A stretch of 14,209 bases of DNA from an uncultured Roseburia sp. (GCA_934358955.1 CAKRLC010000070.1:1-14209), one strand, 5' to 3'; positions 6,490 through 13,940 are shown, counted from the stretch's first letter. Notes: a model not told the origin generated them from the letters alone. Made by a program: numbers and translations.

Positions 6490-7552
6490 CTTCTAAATAT
6501 AAAATGCTCTCCTCAGGTATTTCCAGCCGTTCTGGAAGCCTTTCCCTGTGTTCCTGCTGCCATACCTCTTTTGAGATTTTCCACCAGACGTTCCGGTCAA
6601 AAACAACGACTAATTCAAATGGATCTTCCAGAATTCTTCCATTCCTGCATTCCACACAATTTTCTTTCTGCTCTTCTTTTGCTTCTCTTAAATAATGTGC
6701 GCGGATACCAATATGTGTTGCATATTCCGGGATCACAGCCTTTACTTTCAATGTGGTATTCCATCCCGGAAGCCACATCTCATGGTCACTGATCCGTTCG
6801 ATTTTTTCAATATTTTTACAACCTGTCAGCTTTGCCGCCGCGATCGTACATGGATTTTCAAAAACTTCCATTGTGCTTCCATATCCTGCCTGTCTGCCAT
6901 CTTCTATGATCAGCATCGTCTTGCAAAAGCGGTAAATCTCATCTCTGCTGTGCGTTACCATCAGAATATCCTTCTGATAATTTTCAAGTATTTGCAGTAA
7001 TTCTAACTGTAACCGTTCTTTTAAAAATGCATCCATCGCAGAAAACGGCTCATCGAGCATCAAAACTTCCGGTTCCGATGCAAAAATCCTTGCCAGTGCC
7101 GCCCTCTGCTGCTGTCCGCCTGATAATTTTGCCGGATAGGAATCCCGCACATCCATAATATGAAATAACTTCATATAGTCTTCGGCCCGGCTTTTGAGTT
7201 CCTCCCTGCTCATTTTTCTTTTTTTCTGATCCGGATGATACCGAAGTGCTGCTGTGATATTTTCTTCCACTGTCATATTCGGAAACAGGGCGTAATTCTG
7301 AAACAAATATCCTACCCGCCGTTTTTGCACACTTACATTGATCTTTTTTTCAGAATCAAATAACACCCTGCCATTTAGCACGATCCTTCCCTTATCCGGT
7401 GTTTCGATCCCTGCAATGCATTTTAAGGTCATGCTTTTTCCGCAGCCGGACGCCCCCAGGATTCCTGTGATTCCCTTGTTTTCTTCTGTAGAAAATGCGA
7501 CCTGTAATAACTTATCATTTAATTTTTTTTCAATCTCTACGATAAGGCTCAA
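6476..7552 (-). CDS. modC: Molybdate ABC transporter, ATP-binding protein ModC
   Basis: I place the start at TTG 7552, which overlaps the modB stop as TTGA and follows AGGAGG by 9 nt; the protein then begins (M)SLIVEIEKKL, as ModC proteins do, with 358 residues. An ATG 10 codons upstream lacks a matching site. The ABC domain is complete: Walker A GASGCGKS (33-40), Q-loop Gln85, signature LSGGQQQR (143-150), Walker B LMLDEP (164-169), switch His201. The C-terminal third is a TOBE/MOP-like regulatory region (about 240-358), weakly recognisable. It powers molybdate import with ModB and ModA. The final Gly-Ser-Glu-Cys and stop come from element A; without the insertion the gene would end Leu-Glu-Glu-stop. 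Confidence 0.92.
   Translation of the reverse strand: MSLIVEIEKKLNDKLLQVAFSTEENKGITGILGASGCGKSMTLKCIAGIETPDKGRIVLNGRVLFDSEKKINVSVQKRRVGYLFQNYALFPNMTVEENITAALRYHPDQKKRKMSREELKSRAEDYMKLFHIMDVRDSYPAKLSGGQQQRAALARIFASEPEVLMLDEPFSAMDAFLKERLQLELLQILENYQKDILMVTHSRDEIYRFCKTMLIIEDGRQAGYGSTMEVFENPCTIAAAKLTGCKNIEKIERISDHEMWLPGWNTTLKVKAVIPEYATHIGIRAHYLREAKEEQKENCVECRNGRILEDPFELVVVFDRNVWWKISKEVWQQEHRERLPERLEIPEESILYLEGSEC
6490..6496. repeat. Right 7-bp direct repeat (putative target-site duplication) of element A
   Basis: CTTCTAA directly follows the right terminus of element A and matches 6247-6253 base for base. It lies within the last codons of modC (Leu-Glu on the coding strand). Confidence 0.75.
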
Positions 7553-8208
7553 CGCTTCCTGCCTCCTTTTAAGTTCATGCATGCAACTACAAACAGTGAA
7601 AAAGCTACGATAACCATTACATACCATCCTGCAGTCTCCATGTTTCCGGCAGCCACCTCAGAATAAATTGCAAGCGGGAGCGTTCTTGTCCTTCCTGCAA
7701 TATTTCCTGCGATCATCGCTGTTGCTCCAAATTCGCCCAGCCCTCTTGTAAAAGCAAGCACGCCTCCGGAAACAATTCCCGGCTTTGCCTGTGGAAGTCT
7801 GATCTTCCAGAAAATGGTATGCTCTGACATTCCAAGCGTTCTTGCCGCGTAAATCAGATTTTCATCTACCTGCTCTAATGCTCCAAGTGCCGAACGGTAC
7901 ATCAGTGGAAAAGAAATGACAACCGCGGCAAGCACCGTTGCCTCCCATGAAAAAACTATTTTATACTGAAAGACCTGTTCCAAAAAAATGCCAACCGGCC
8001 TCCTGCTTCCGAAAATTGCCAGCAGGAAAAAACCTGCCACTGTTGGTGGAAGTACAAGCGGCAATGTTAAAATCCCATCTACCCACGCTTTCACTCTTTG
8101 GGAACGGATCCCGGAAACAACACGCGCCGCCCACAATCCGAGAAAAAATGTAATAAAAATGGATACTACTGATGTTTTGAGCGATATCAACACCGGACTA
8201 AATTCCAT
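7549..8208 (-). CDS. modB: Molybdate ABC transporter permease ModB
   Basis: This 219-residue integral membrane protein has about five hydrophobic segments (near 8-30, 46-66, 90-106, 146-170 and 194-212). The EAA loop that docks onto ModC lies at about 112-145 (EQVDENLIYAARTLGMSEHT...). FTRGLGEFGATAMIAGN (153-169) is typical of the molybdate/tungstate branch of permeases. It forms the membrane channel for molybdate. An AAGGAG site precedes the ATG by 8 nt. The stop TGA overlaps the modC TTG start by translational coupling, and the modC ribosome site lies in its last codons (Lys-Gly-Gly). Confidence 0.95.
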   Translation of the reverse strand: MEFSPVLISLKTSVVSIFITFFLGLWAARVVSGIRSQRVKAWVDGILTLPLVLPPTVAGFFLLAIFGSRRPVGIFLEQVFQYKIVFSWEATVLAAVVISFPLMYRSALGALEQVDENLIYAARTLGMSEHTIFWKIRLPQAKPGIVSGGVLAFTRGLGEFGATAMIAGNIAGRTRTLPLAIYSEVAAGNMETAGWYVMVIVAFSLFVVACMNLKGGRKR

Positions 8209-8237
8209 GCCTGTTCTCCTTCTTCTTTTGCAAAAGT

Positions 8238-8275
8238 GAAACGCTGCTGCATTTTTCTGTCTGCAGCAGCGTTTC
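8238..8275 (-). terminator. Intercistronic 14-bp hairpin between modA and modB
   Basis: GAAACGCTGCTGCA (8238-8251) and its exact complement (8262-8275) flank a 10-nt loop, starting just after the modA stop. On the gene strand it is followed by ACTTTTGC, a weak U-run. Inside an ABC operon such a hairpin usually protects the upstream message or terminates part of the transcripts, which would give more binding protein (ModA) than membrane components (ModBC). The other strand has a better T-rich tail but no gene to terminate. Confidence 0.7.
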
Positions 8276-8282
8276 TTTCTTC

Positions 8283-9146
8283 TTATTTATTAATTGTAAA
8301 TCCAGCTTCCGTAAATACTTTTAATGCATCTTCCGTCTGAAGGAATTCTAAAAATGCCTCTGCTGCATCTGGATTTTTGGTATCCTTAAGCGCTGCGACC
8401 GGATAAATAACCTTGGAAACACTGCCTTCCGGAGCTTCTGCTACAACCGTTACTTTCTCTGCTAAGGACGCAGCATCGGTCGCATATACAATACCAGCAT
8501 CTGCACTTCCCTCTGCAACCCAGTTTAATACCTCTGTAACATTTGTTCCAAGGCTTAACTTTCCTTCTACAGCACTCCACAAATCTAAGTTTTCCAAAGC
8601 TTCTTTTCCATACTGTCCTGCCGGAACGCTTTCCGGATCGCCGATTGCAATCATATCTGCATTCACAATATCTTCAAAAGAGCTATAGCCTTCTTCTTTT
8701 CCATTTGGAACGATCAGAACAATCTTATTTTCCAAAAGCTCTACGGATGCATCATCTTCAATATATCCTTCTTCCTGTAAAGCTGTCATCTGTTTTAAAG
8801 CGGCAGAAAAGAAAATATCAACATCTGCCCCTGCTTCGATCTGGGACTGAAGTTTTCCTGAGCTGTCATAGGTTCCTACGACACTTACATTTGGATATTC
8901 TGCTGCAAACATCGGAATAAGCTGCTCTGTAAAGCATTTTTCCAGGCTGGCTGCTGCTGCAAGCGTGATCGTGCCTTCTAATGCAGTCTCTGTCTGTTCT
9001 GTCGAAACCTCAAACACTGTTTCCTCCGATGCTTCTGACTCTACTTTTGCATCTGTGTTAACTTCTGCTTCTTTGCTTCCGCATGCAGCCATACCAACAG
9101 TCATTGCTGCGATCATCATAAGTGCTGCTAATTTTTTCATCATCAT
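8283..9146 (-). CDS. modA: Molybdate-binding lipoprotein ModA
   Basis: The 287-residue protein begins with a lipoprotein signal (MMMKKLAALMMIAAMTVGMAAC), with Cys22 as the lipidated residue, then an acidic, Glu/Ser/Thr-rich linker to about residue 55. The mature domain matches the ModA solute-binding family: ITLAAAASLEKCFTEQLIP near the N-terminus, YDSSGKLQSQIEAGADVDIFFSA, and GIVYATDAA later, which together contribute the oxyanion-binding serines and backbone contacts. It captures molybdate (possibly tungstate) at the cell surface and hands it to ModB. It lies 59 bp after the mog gene. The ribosome site (AGAAAGAG) is modest, and three consecutive ATG codons could serve; I give the first. Confidence 0.94.
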   Translation of the reverse strand: MMMKKLAALMMIAAMTVGMAACGSKEAEVNTDAKVESEASEETVFEVSTEQTETALEGTITLAAAASLEKCFTEQLIPMFAAEYPNVSVVGTYDSSGKLQSQIEAGADVDIFFSAALKQMTALQEEGYIEDDASVELLENKIVLIVPNGKEEGYSSFEDIVNADMIAIGDPESVPAGQYGKEALENLDLWSAVEGKLSLGTNVTEVLNWVAEGSADAGIVYATDAASLAEKVTVVAEAPEGSVSKVIYPVAALKDTKNPDAAEAFLEFLQTEDALKVFTEAGFTINK

Positions 9147-9205
9147 GTTTTCTCTTTCTGATTTCCGTTTTTATCTCTGTTAACTCCTTGCGTAAGCAAT
9201 TCCTC

Positions 9206-9700
9206 TTATTTACGCGCACAGTTGCTGTCATTGCCTTTTAAAATATCAAGGCCATGCGTCAGTGAGCTAAGTGCATATTCCAGACATTCCTTTACTGCCT
9301 TCGGGCTTCCCGGCAGGTTCACGATCAAAGCTTCTTTACGGATCCCGGAAACACCTCTTGATAACATCCCCCGTGGTGTGATCTGAAGCGAATAGTAACG
9401 CATTGCTTCCGAAACTCCAGGTGTCTCCCGTTCGATCGCACGCAAGGTAGCTTCCGGCGTATGATCTCTTTTTGAAAAACCGGTTCCGCCTGTCGTTAAG
9501 ATCAGATCCGCCTGATCCGAATCAGCCAGATCACATAACAACTCTGTCAGTGTGTCACCATCATCTGGAATTACCTTCTGAAAAACAACTTGATATCCTT
9601 CTTCCATAACCATGGAAGCAATCACCTGCCCGCTCTCATCGATACGTTTTCCTTCTGAAGCGCTGTCACTTAATGTGATAATCGCTGCTCTGTAATCCAT
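9206..9700 (-). CDS. MogA/MoaB-family molybdopterin adenylyltransferase-like protein
   Basis: The product is 164 residues from the ATG at 9700 (MDYRAAIITLSDSAS), with AAGGA about 11 nt upstream. The frame runs upstream to a TTG at 9745 inside element B, which I do not use. It is a single MoCF-biosynthesis domain: TTGGTGFSKRDHTPEA (69-84), PGVSEAMRYYS and NLPGSPKAVKE (128-138) are the molybdopterin-binding signatures. MogA-type enzymes adenylate molybdopterin before molybdate insertion; MoaB in some species does the same. It is separated from the MOSC gene by 310 bp holding element B, and precedes modA by 59 bp, so it probably belongs with both the transport and synthesis genes. Confidence 0.92.
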   Translation of the reverse strand: MDYRAAIITLSDSASEGKRIDESGQVIASMVMEEGYQVVFQKVIPDDGDTLTELLCDLADSDQADLILTTGGTGFSKRDHTPEATLRAIERETPGVSEAMRYYSLQITPRGMLSRGVSGIRKEALIVNLPGSPKAVKECLEYALSSLTHGLDILKGNDSNCARK

Positions 9701-9731
9701 CTCTGTCTTTTCCTTTCCATATCCATAATAT

Positions 9732-9964
9732 GATTCAGGTGTCAAAAGGTCTGCATTTTATTTTATGATGTTAAATTGCACAAAAAAATATTGCAAGTTC
9801 CATTGTGCAAACATTTCGATAAGCCTCTGAAAGCGTAAAGCGTGTTCAGCAGAGGCTTCCACGCTTCATGAGTCTTATCTCCATTGCACAAAGAGAAACT
9901 TTCCATATTTCTTTTGTGAATTTACCAATAAAGGTTTTGGAGCCGACCTTTTGACATCTGAATC
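9732..9964 (-). mobile_element. ~233-bp palindromic MITE-like element, copy B
   Basis: The terminal arms 9732-9751 and 9945-9964 pair at 19 of 20 positions, with a G-T wobble. The reverse complement aligns end to end with copy A, including the same nested arms and the central core (hairpin 9837-9844 with 9860-9867). By eye about three quarters of bases agree, and many differences keep pairing. It lies in the gap between the MOSC gene and mog, in opposite orientation to copy A. I see no flanking direct repeat, so it is probably older or its ends were altered. It has no ORF. Confidence 0.75.
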
Positions 9965-10010
9965 ATGACAATGCATGCTTGACTTTACATCTTATTCTTA
10001 CAATGCCATT

Positions 10011-10472
10011 TCATTTCTGTCGTGAATGAATCCATTCCATATCCATGTCAGTATAGATTTCATCCCCTGTGCTGATGCTTCCTCCGTGAAGCACTCTGGC
10101 AAAAATACCATTTGTCGGCATAATGCACTCACCCATTTTCTGGAAAATTTCACACCCATTATGGCATTCTTTTCCAATTTGTGTCAATTCCAAAATTACA
10201 TCGTTACAATACATTTTGGTTCCAACCGGCAGCTGTGTCAGTGGAATTTCACTCACGATCAGATTCTCCCCGAACGCACCTTCCGTAACCTCTGCCCCGC
10301 GTTCTTTGAATGCTTCAATTGTTTCATAGGAAAGAAGTGATACCTGCCTGTGCCACTTGCCCGCATGGGCATCCCCTTCAATCCCCCAGTCTTCCACAAA
10401 AACCGCTGACTGTATATTTTTCTTCTGTGTACCACGTTTTTCACTGATGCACACAGCTTTTATTATTCCCAT
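10011..10472 (-). CDS. Small MOSC-domain protein
   Basis: From the ATG at 10472 the product has 153 residues (MGIIKAVCISEKRGTQK). The frame also extends 21 codons upstream, inside moaA, without a ribosome site. It is a stand-alone MOSC domain, with EGDAHAGKWHRQVSLLS (32-48), GAFGENL (66-71), conserved Cys103 and Cys107 in IGKECHNGC and Cys116 in GECIMP. MOSC domains occur in molybdenum-cofactor sulfurases and in YiiM/YuaD-like proteins and are thought to bind molybdopterin or carry sulfur. Encoded directly after moaA, it probably serves cofactor maturation or delivery, but the exact reaction is unknown. The start follows the moaA stop by one base, and its GGAGG site lies in the last moaA codons. 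Confidence 0.88.
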   Translation of the reverse strand: MGIIKAVCISEKRGTQKKNIQSAVFVEDWGIEGDAHAGKWHRQVSLLSYETIEAFKERGAEVTEGAFGENLIVSEIPLTQLPVGTKMYCNDVILELTQIGKECHNGCEIFQKMGECIMPTNGIFARVLHGGSISTGDEIYTDMDMEWIHSRQK

Positions 10473-10473
10473 T

Positions 10474-11451
10474 TTAACCTCCGATTTCAGACATGATCCT
10501 GTGTTCTTTTCTATCCTCATCCTGCATTTCTCCAAAATGATGACATTTTGGTTTTTCCAAAATAATCTGTCTGATCTGTTCTCTTAGTACTTCCTCTGAT
10601 GCGCCATCCCGCAAAAGGCTCCGCAGATTGATTCCTGCTTCATATTGCAGACATGCTTTCAAATATCCATCCGCCGTCAGACGGATACGATTACATTCAC
10701 TGCAAAATTTGTGTGACATCGCACTGATAAATCCGATTTTTCCGCCGAATCCCTTTATTCTATAGTAATGGGCTGGTCCATTACCAACCTTTTCTATAAC
10801 AGGACTCAGGCTTCCTATCTTTTTAGAAAGAAGCTCTTTTATTTCTTCTTCTCTTAATGTATTCTTCTCTGATCCATATCCGATCGGCATCAGCTCGATA
10901 AAACGTACATCTGTTCCGTGTGCTGCAAGCTTTGCTACATCAAGTATTTCCTCTCTGTTCTGGTGCATTAATACGCAATTGATCCTGACCGAAAGATTCG
11001 GGATCTGTTCTGCTTTTTTTAAAGCACTTAGCACCTGTTCCAACCTGTCGCTTCCTGTGATCTGGCAATAGTTATCCCTGTTTAAAGTATCAAGACTGAT
11101 ATTTATTCCATCTAATCCGACATCTGACAATTCCAGAAGCCATGATTCCAAAAGGACACCATTGGTTGTCATTGTCACCTTTTCCATCCCACATTCCTGT
11201 TTCAATCTGAAAATAAGGTTTCCTAATTCATCTGCCCTCACCAAAGGTTCCCCTCCGGTAAGCTTGACATTCTTAATTCCAAGACTGCGAAAAATCTCTG
11301 CCAGCTTAAGGATCTCGTCAAAAGTCAGCAGCTTTTCTCTCTCCAGATAGTGTCTTTCTGTCTGCGGCATGCAATATTTGCAGTGAAGATTGCACCTGTC
11401 TGTAACTGAGATCCGGACATAATCTATTTTACGGCCATACTGATCTATCAT
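10474..11451 (-). CDS. moaA: GTP 3',8-cyclase MoaA
   Basis: This 325-residue radical-SAM enzyme has the N-terminal cluster cysteines Cys20, Cys24 and Cys27 ([12 protein letters not shown]), the SAM-contact motif LTGGEPL (64-70), and the C-terminal cluster cysteines Cys250, Cys253 and Cys267 ([21 protein letters not shown]) that bind the second [4Fe-4S] centre and GTP. It ends in the Gly-Gly tail needed for catalysis. MoaA rearranges GTP to 3',8-cyclo-7,8-dihydro-GTP, the first step of molybdenum cofactor synthesis. It overlaps the moaC stop by ATGA, so the two are translationally coupled. Two oxygen-sensitive clusters suit an anaerobe. Confidence 0.97.
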   Translation of the reverse strand: MIDQYGRKIDYVRISVTDRCNLHCKYCMPQTERHYLEREKLLTFDEILKLAEIFRSLGIKNVKLTGGEPLVRADELGNLIFRLKQECGMEKVTMTTNGVLLESWLLELSDVGLDGINISLDTLNRDNYCQITGSDRLEQVLSALKKAEQIPNLSVRINCVLMHQNREEILDVAKLAAHGTDVRFIELMPIGYGSEKNTLREEEIKELLSKKIGSLSPVIEKVGNGPAHYYRIKGFGGKIGFISAMSHKFCSECNRIRLTADGYLKACLQYEAGINLRSLLRDGASEEVLREQIRQIILEKPKCHHFGEMQDEDRKEHRIMSEIGG

Positions 11452-11936
11452 GATTCCTTTTTCCTCTCCCGCTCAAAAAGTCCGGATTTTCCACCGTCCT
11501 TTTTTTCCAGGCGGATATCTGTAATCTCCATAGCACGATCCATTGCCTTACACATATCATAAATTGTCAGAAGTGCTACATTCACTCCGGTCAGGGCTTC
11601 CATTTCCACACCAGTCTTACCGGAAACCTTGACCGTGCAAATTGCTTTGATCCAGAGGTTCTTCTCATCCACTTCAAAATCTATTGTACTCTTATTCAGG
11701 TTCAGCGGATGGCATAATGGGATCAGATTAGATGTCTGTTTTGTGCCCATAATCCCTGCTATTCTTGCTACTGTAAGCACATCTCCTTTTTTTGCTGTGT
11801 GATGAACAATCGCTGACATGACTTCCTCATTCACATAAATCCTGCCACTTGCTACTGCGACACGTTCTGTGATTTCCTTTTCCGACACATCCACCATTAC
11901 GGCATTTCCATTTTCATCAAAATGATTCCATTCCAT
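11448..11936 (-). CDS. moaC: Cyclic pyranopterin monophosphate synthase MoaC
   Basis: The 162-residue product has the MoaC core: [14 protein letters not shown] (49-62, with the catalytic Lys region), PLCHPL (73-78), [10 protein letters not shown] (109-118) and IYDMCKAMD (125-133, with catalytic Asp127 and Lys130). It converts the MoaA product to cyclic pyranopterin monophosphate. Length is normal, with a slightly long basic C-terminal tail (FERERKKES). AAGGA lies 8 nt before the ATG. It is 25 bp after the MoeA-like gene and overlaps moaA by 4 bp. Confidence 0.97.
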   Translation of the reverse strand: MEWNHFDENGNAVMVDVSEKEITERVAVASGRIYVNEEVMSAIVHHTAKKGDVLTVARIAGIMGTKQTSNLIPLCHPLNLNKSTIDFEVDEKNLWIKAICTVKVSGKTGVEMEALTGVNVALLTIYDMCKAMDRAMEITDIRLEKKDGGKSGLFERERKKES

Positions 11937-11961
11937 ATTTTAAATCCTTTGTATTTTCTTA

Positions 11962-12984
11962 TTAAACTTTCCCAAAAGCACAATCCGGAAACCGGCAGTC
12001 TTCACATCCAAGACACAGTCCTCCATGACCTAATTGATAAAAATCTTCTGCTCTCACAGGAATTCCTGCTGCGATACGCGGCAGCATAATATCAAAAATT
12101 GTGCTCTTTGCATACATGACACAGCCAGGCAGTCCCATCACCGGTGTACCATCTTCAAAATATCCCAATAAAAACATTGCTCCAGGCAGTACCGGTGCCC
12201 CATAAGTGATAATGTCTGCTCCGGAACGTTTGATTGCTCCAGGTGTGCGGTCATCCGGATCTACACTCATCCCTCCGGTACAAAGGATCATGTCCACTCC
12301 TTTTTCCTTATATTCTTTTATTCTTTCTGTAATAAGAGCTTCGTCATCTCCCGGATAGCAATGTTCCACTGTCTCAATTCCATATGCCTTTAACTTTTCA
12401 ATCACTACTTCTGAAAAAGTATCGCGGATCAGTCCTTTCGCCACTTCTCCTCCGGTTGTAATAAGTGCGGCCGTCTTCAACTGATAAGGACGAACATTGA
12501 CAATCGGCTCTTTTCCTGCACATTGTCTCGCTGCCTCCATTTTTTCCTTTTCTATGATCAAAGGAATGATTCTTGTTGCTGCAAGCTTTGCCCCTTTTTT
12601 TACCGGTGTATAAGAATGTCTTGTTGCGATCATCATTTCACCAAGAGAGTTTACGGCAAGAAGCTTTTCCACATCAATTGTTAAAATTCCATCAATATCT
12701 GATGTAAGTTCAATCTTGCCTTCCTTTGGCTTGGAAGCATGCATGTGTTCTCCCTGACAGATTTCACGCAGAATCTCTGCCGCCTCATCCTCATGTAGTA
12801 TATTTTCGTTTTTCTCCCAAACATAAAGGTTCTCTTTTCCCATTGACAAAAGCACCGGAATATCTTCTTCCGTCACGATATGTCCTTTCCGGAATCTTGC
12901 ATCCTTCGTAACACCTTTTATGATCTGCGTCATATCATGACATAAAACATGACCAACTGCTTCCGTTGTTTTGATTAATTTCAT
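11962..12984 (-). CDS. MoeA-related molybdopterin-binding protein with C-terminal cysteine cluster
   Basis: From the ATG at 12984 (GAGG 7-8 nt upstream) the protein has 340 residues; an in-frame ATG eight codons earlier lacks a ribosome site. The N-terminal part (GHVLCHDMTQIIKG, RFRKGHIVTEEDIPVLLSMGK) is typical of a short clostridial MoeA-like family. The MoCF-binding domain spans about 170-310, with TGGMSVDPDDRTPGA (236-250), PVLPGAMF and GLPGCVMY (284-291). At about 60-80 residues shorter than canonical MoeA it lacks an obvious domain IV. Instead it ends in a tail with Cys324, Cys327, Cys330 and Cys335 (Cx2Cx2Cx4C), which could bind a metal or iron-sulfur cluster. It probably acts in molybdate insertion or cofactor sensing, but is not a proven MoeA. 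Confidence 0.85.
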   Translation of the reverse strand: MKLIKTTEAVGHVLCHDMTQIIKGVTKDARFRKGHIVTEEDIPVLLSMGKENLYVWEKNENILHEDEAAEILREICQGEHMHASKPKEGKIELTSDIDGILTIDVEKLLAVNSLGEMMIATRHSYTPVKKGAKLAATRIIPLIIEKEKMEAARQCAGKEPIVNVRPYQLKTAALITTGGEVAKGLIRDTFSEVVIEKLKAYGIETVEHCYPGDDEALITERIKEYKEKGVDMILCTGGMSVDPDDRTPGAIKRSGADIITYGAPVLPGAMFLLGYFEDGTPVMGLPGCVMYAKSTIFDIMLPRIAAGIPVRAEDFYQLGHGGLCLGCEDCRFPDCAFGKV

Positions 12985-13035
12985 CGCTTTTCCTCTGTTT
13001 TCTGACATTATGATATCAGTTATTTTTTCCTAATG

Positions 13036-13716
13036 CTAATTTCCTGATGGATGCGGCATATACTGATATAATTGCATCGCTGTTGCTGCAATCGGCATAC
13101 TCTGTAAAATTACTTTTCCAGGTCCGTAAACTACCGTATTAAATAAGCCTTCTCCACCAAAAAGAACATTTCCAACACCTTTTACTGTTCTTACTTCCAT
13201 TCTGCAGCTTTCAGACATCGCTGCCACATATCCGGTATCAACAATCTTACAGTCATTTGCCGGAATCTGATATTCATGCGCAGAACCATCAATTTCGAGA
13301 AAAACCATTCCTGTTCCGGTAAATTTTCTCATCAGAAAACCTTCTCCACCAAAAAGTCCCCGGCCAACTTTTTGCTGCAGATAAACCTCACTGTTTACAT
13401 TTCCAACAGACGCAAGATATGCTCCTTTCTGGACGATCAGACCATTGCCCGGCGTCACTTCAATTGCCATGATCGAACCCGGAAACTTTGATGAAAATGC
13501 AATCTCTCCGCCTCTTCTTGCCACATAAGTGTTTGTAAATGCATTTTCCCTTGTCAACATTCTTCCAAACATCTTTCCGATTCCACCCGCGTTTGTCTGC
13601 ATTTCAATCTCATCATCCATCCATGACATTGCGCCTGCTTCACATTCGATCATTTCCCCCTGATTTAAATGTACTTTTAATACCGGCAGATTGCCTCCAT
13701 CAATTCTATATTCCAT
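13036..13716 (-). CDS. AIM24-family (TIGR00266) protein
   Basis: The 226-residue protein is rich in short beta strands and glycines, with a duplicated motif: KVGRGLFGGEGFLMRKFTGTG at about 116-136 and VKGVGNVLFGGEGLFNTVVYGPG at about 178-200. This matches the AIM24/DUF124 family, a trimeric or pseudo-trimeric beta fold named from a yeast mitochondrial protein. No enzymatic role is established. EAGAMSWMDDEIEMQT near the N-terminus is also typical. There is no signal peptide or membrane segment. AAGGAG precedes the ATG by about 10 nt, and a promoter lies about 85-110 bp upstream. The 51-bp gap to the MoeA-like gene has no clear terminator, so read-through into the molybdenum operon is possible. 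Confidence 0.88.
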   Translation of the reverse strand: MEYRIDGGNLPVLKVHLNQGEMIECEAGAMSWMDDEIEMQTNAGGIGKMFGRMLTRENAFTNTYVARRGGEIAFSSKFPGSIMAIEVTPGNGLIVQKGAYLASVGNVNSEVYLQQKVGRGLFGGEGFLMRKFTGTGMVFLEIDGSAHEYQIPANDCKIVDTGYVAAMSESCRMEVRTVKGVGNVLFGGEGLFNTVVYGPGKVILQSMPIAATAMQLYQYMPHPSGN

Positions 13717-13798
13717 TTTATATCTTCTCCTTTCAGGATTCCTTACTTTTTATCATATCCTTGTTTCTGTAACGATCCAATTTGCTTTATTTGCATTT

Positions 13799-13827
13799 AT
13801 CTTATAATATTTTCTTTGATATTCCAA
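13799..13827 (-). promoter_or_regulatory. Candidate promoter for the AIM24-family gene
   Basis: On the minus strand TTGGAA (13827-13822) and TAAGAT (13804-13799) are separated by 17 bp. Each box departs from consensus at two positions, in a very AT-rich stretch, so this is a moderate call. The leader to the ATG would be about 75-80 nt. Confidence 0.4.
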
Positions 13828-13912
13828 GCCTTTTCTTTGTAACTATTATGAGATTCTGTTATAGGAAGTACATAATCAAATGGTATATTTAACTTATCAG
13901 CTTACACAAAAA

Positions 13913-13940
13913 AAGAAACCTTGTTTTTCAAAGATTTCTT
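13913..13940 (-). terminator. Weak A/T-rich terminator-like hairpin
   Basis: AAGAAA (13913-13918) pairs with TTTCTT (13935-13940), with an inner CTTG/CAAAG stem interrupted by a bulge. On the minus strand the hairpin is followed by TTTTTGTG. It would end transcripts coming from the tRNA side before the AIM24 gene. The stem has few G-C pairs. Confidence 0.4.

Noticed and set aside
9717..9745. Outward promoter for mog from element B (TTGACA at 9745-9740)
   Set aside because: At 17 bp spacing the -10 would be ATATGG, a poor match, and the start would fall about 10 bp from the mog ATG, cutting into its ribosome site.
9706..9745. Upstream TTG start extending mog by 15 codons
   Set aside because: The added residues come from the element B terminus and non-conserved sequence; the internal ATG at 9700 gives the family-typical N-terminus.
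6247..9971. Composite transposon made of elements A, B and the mod block
   Set aside because: No direct repeat flanks the whole segment; the duplication found belongs to copy A alone, and neither element encodes a transposase.
12985..13035. Molybdenum-cofactor riboswitch before the MoeA-like gene
   Set aside because: The 51-bp gap is too short for the known Moco riboswitch; only a small imperfect hairpin (CTGATAT/ATGTCAG) is present.
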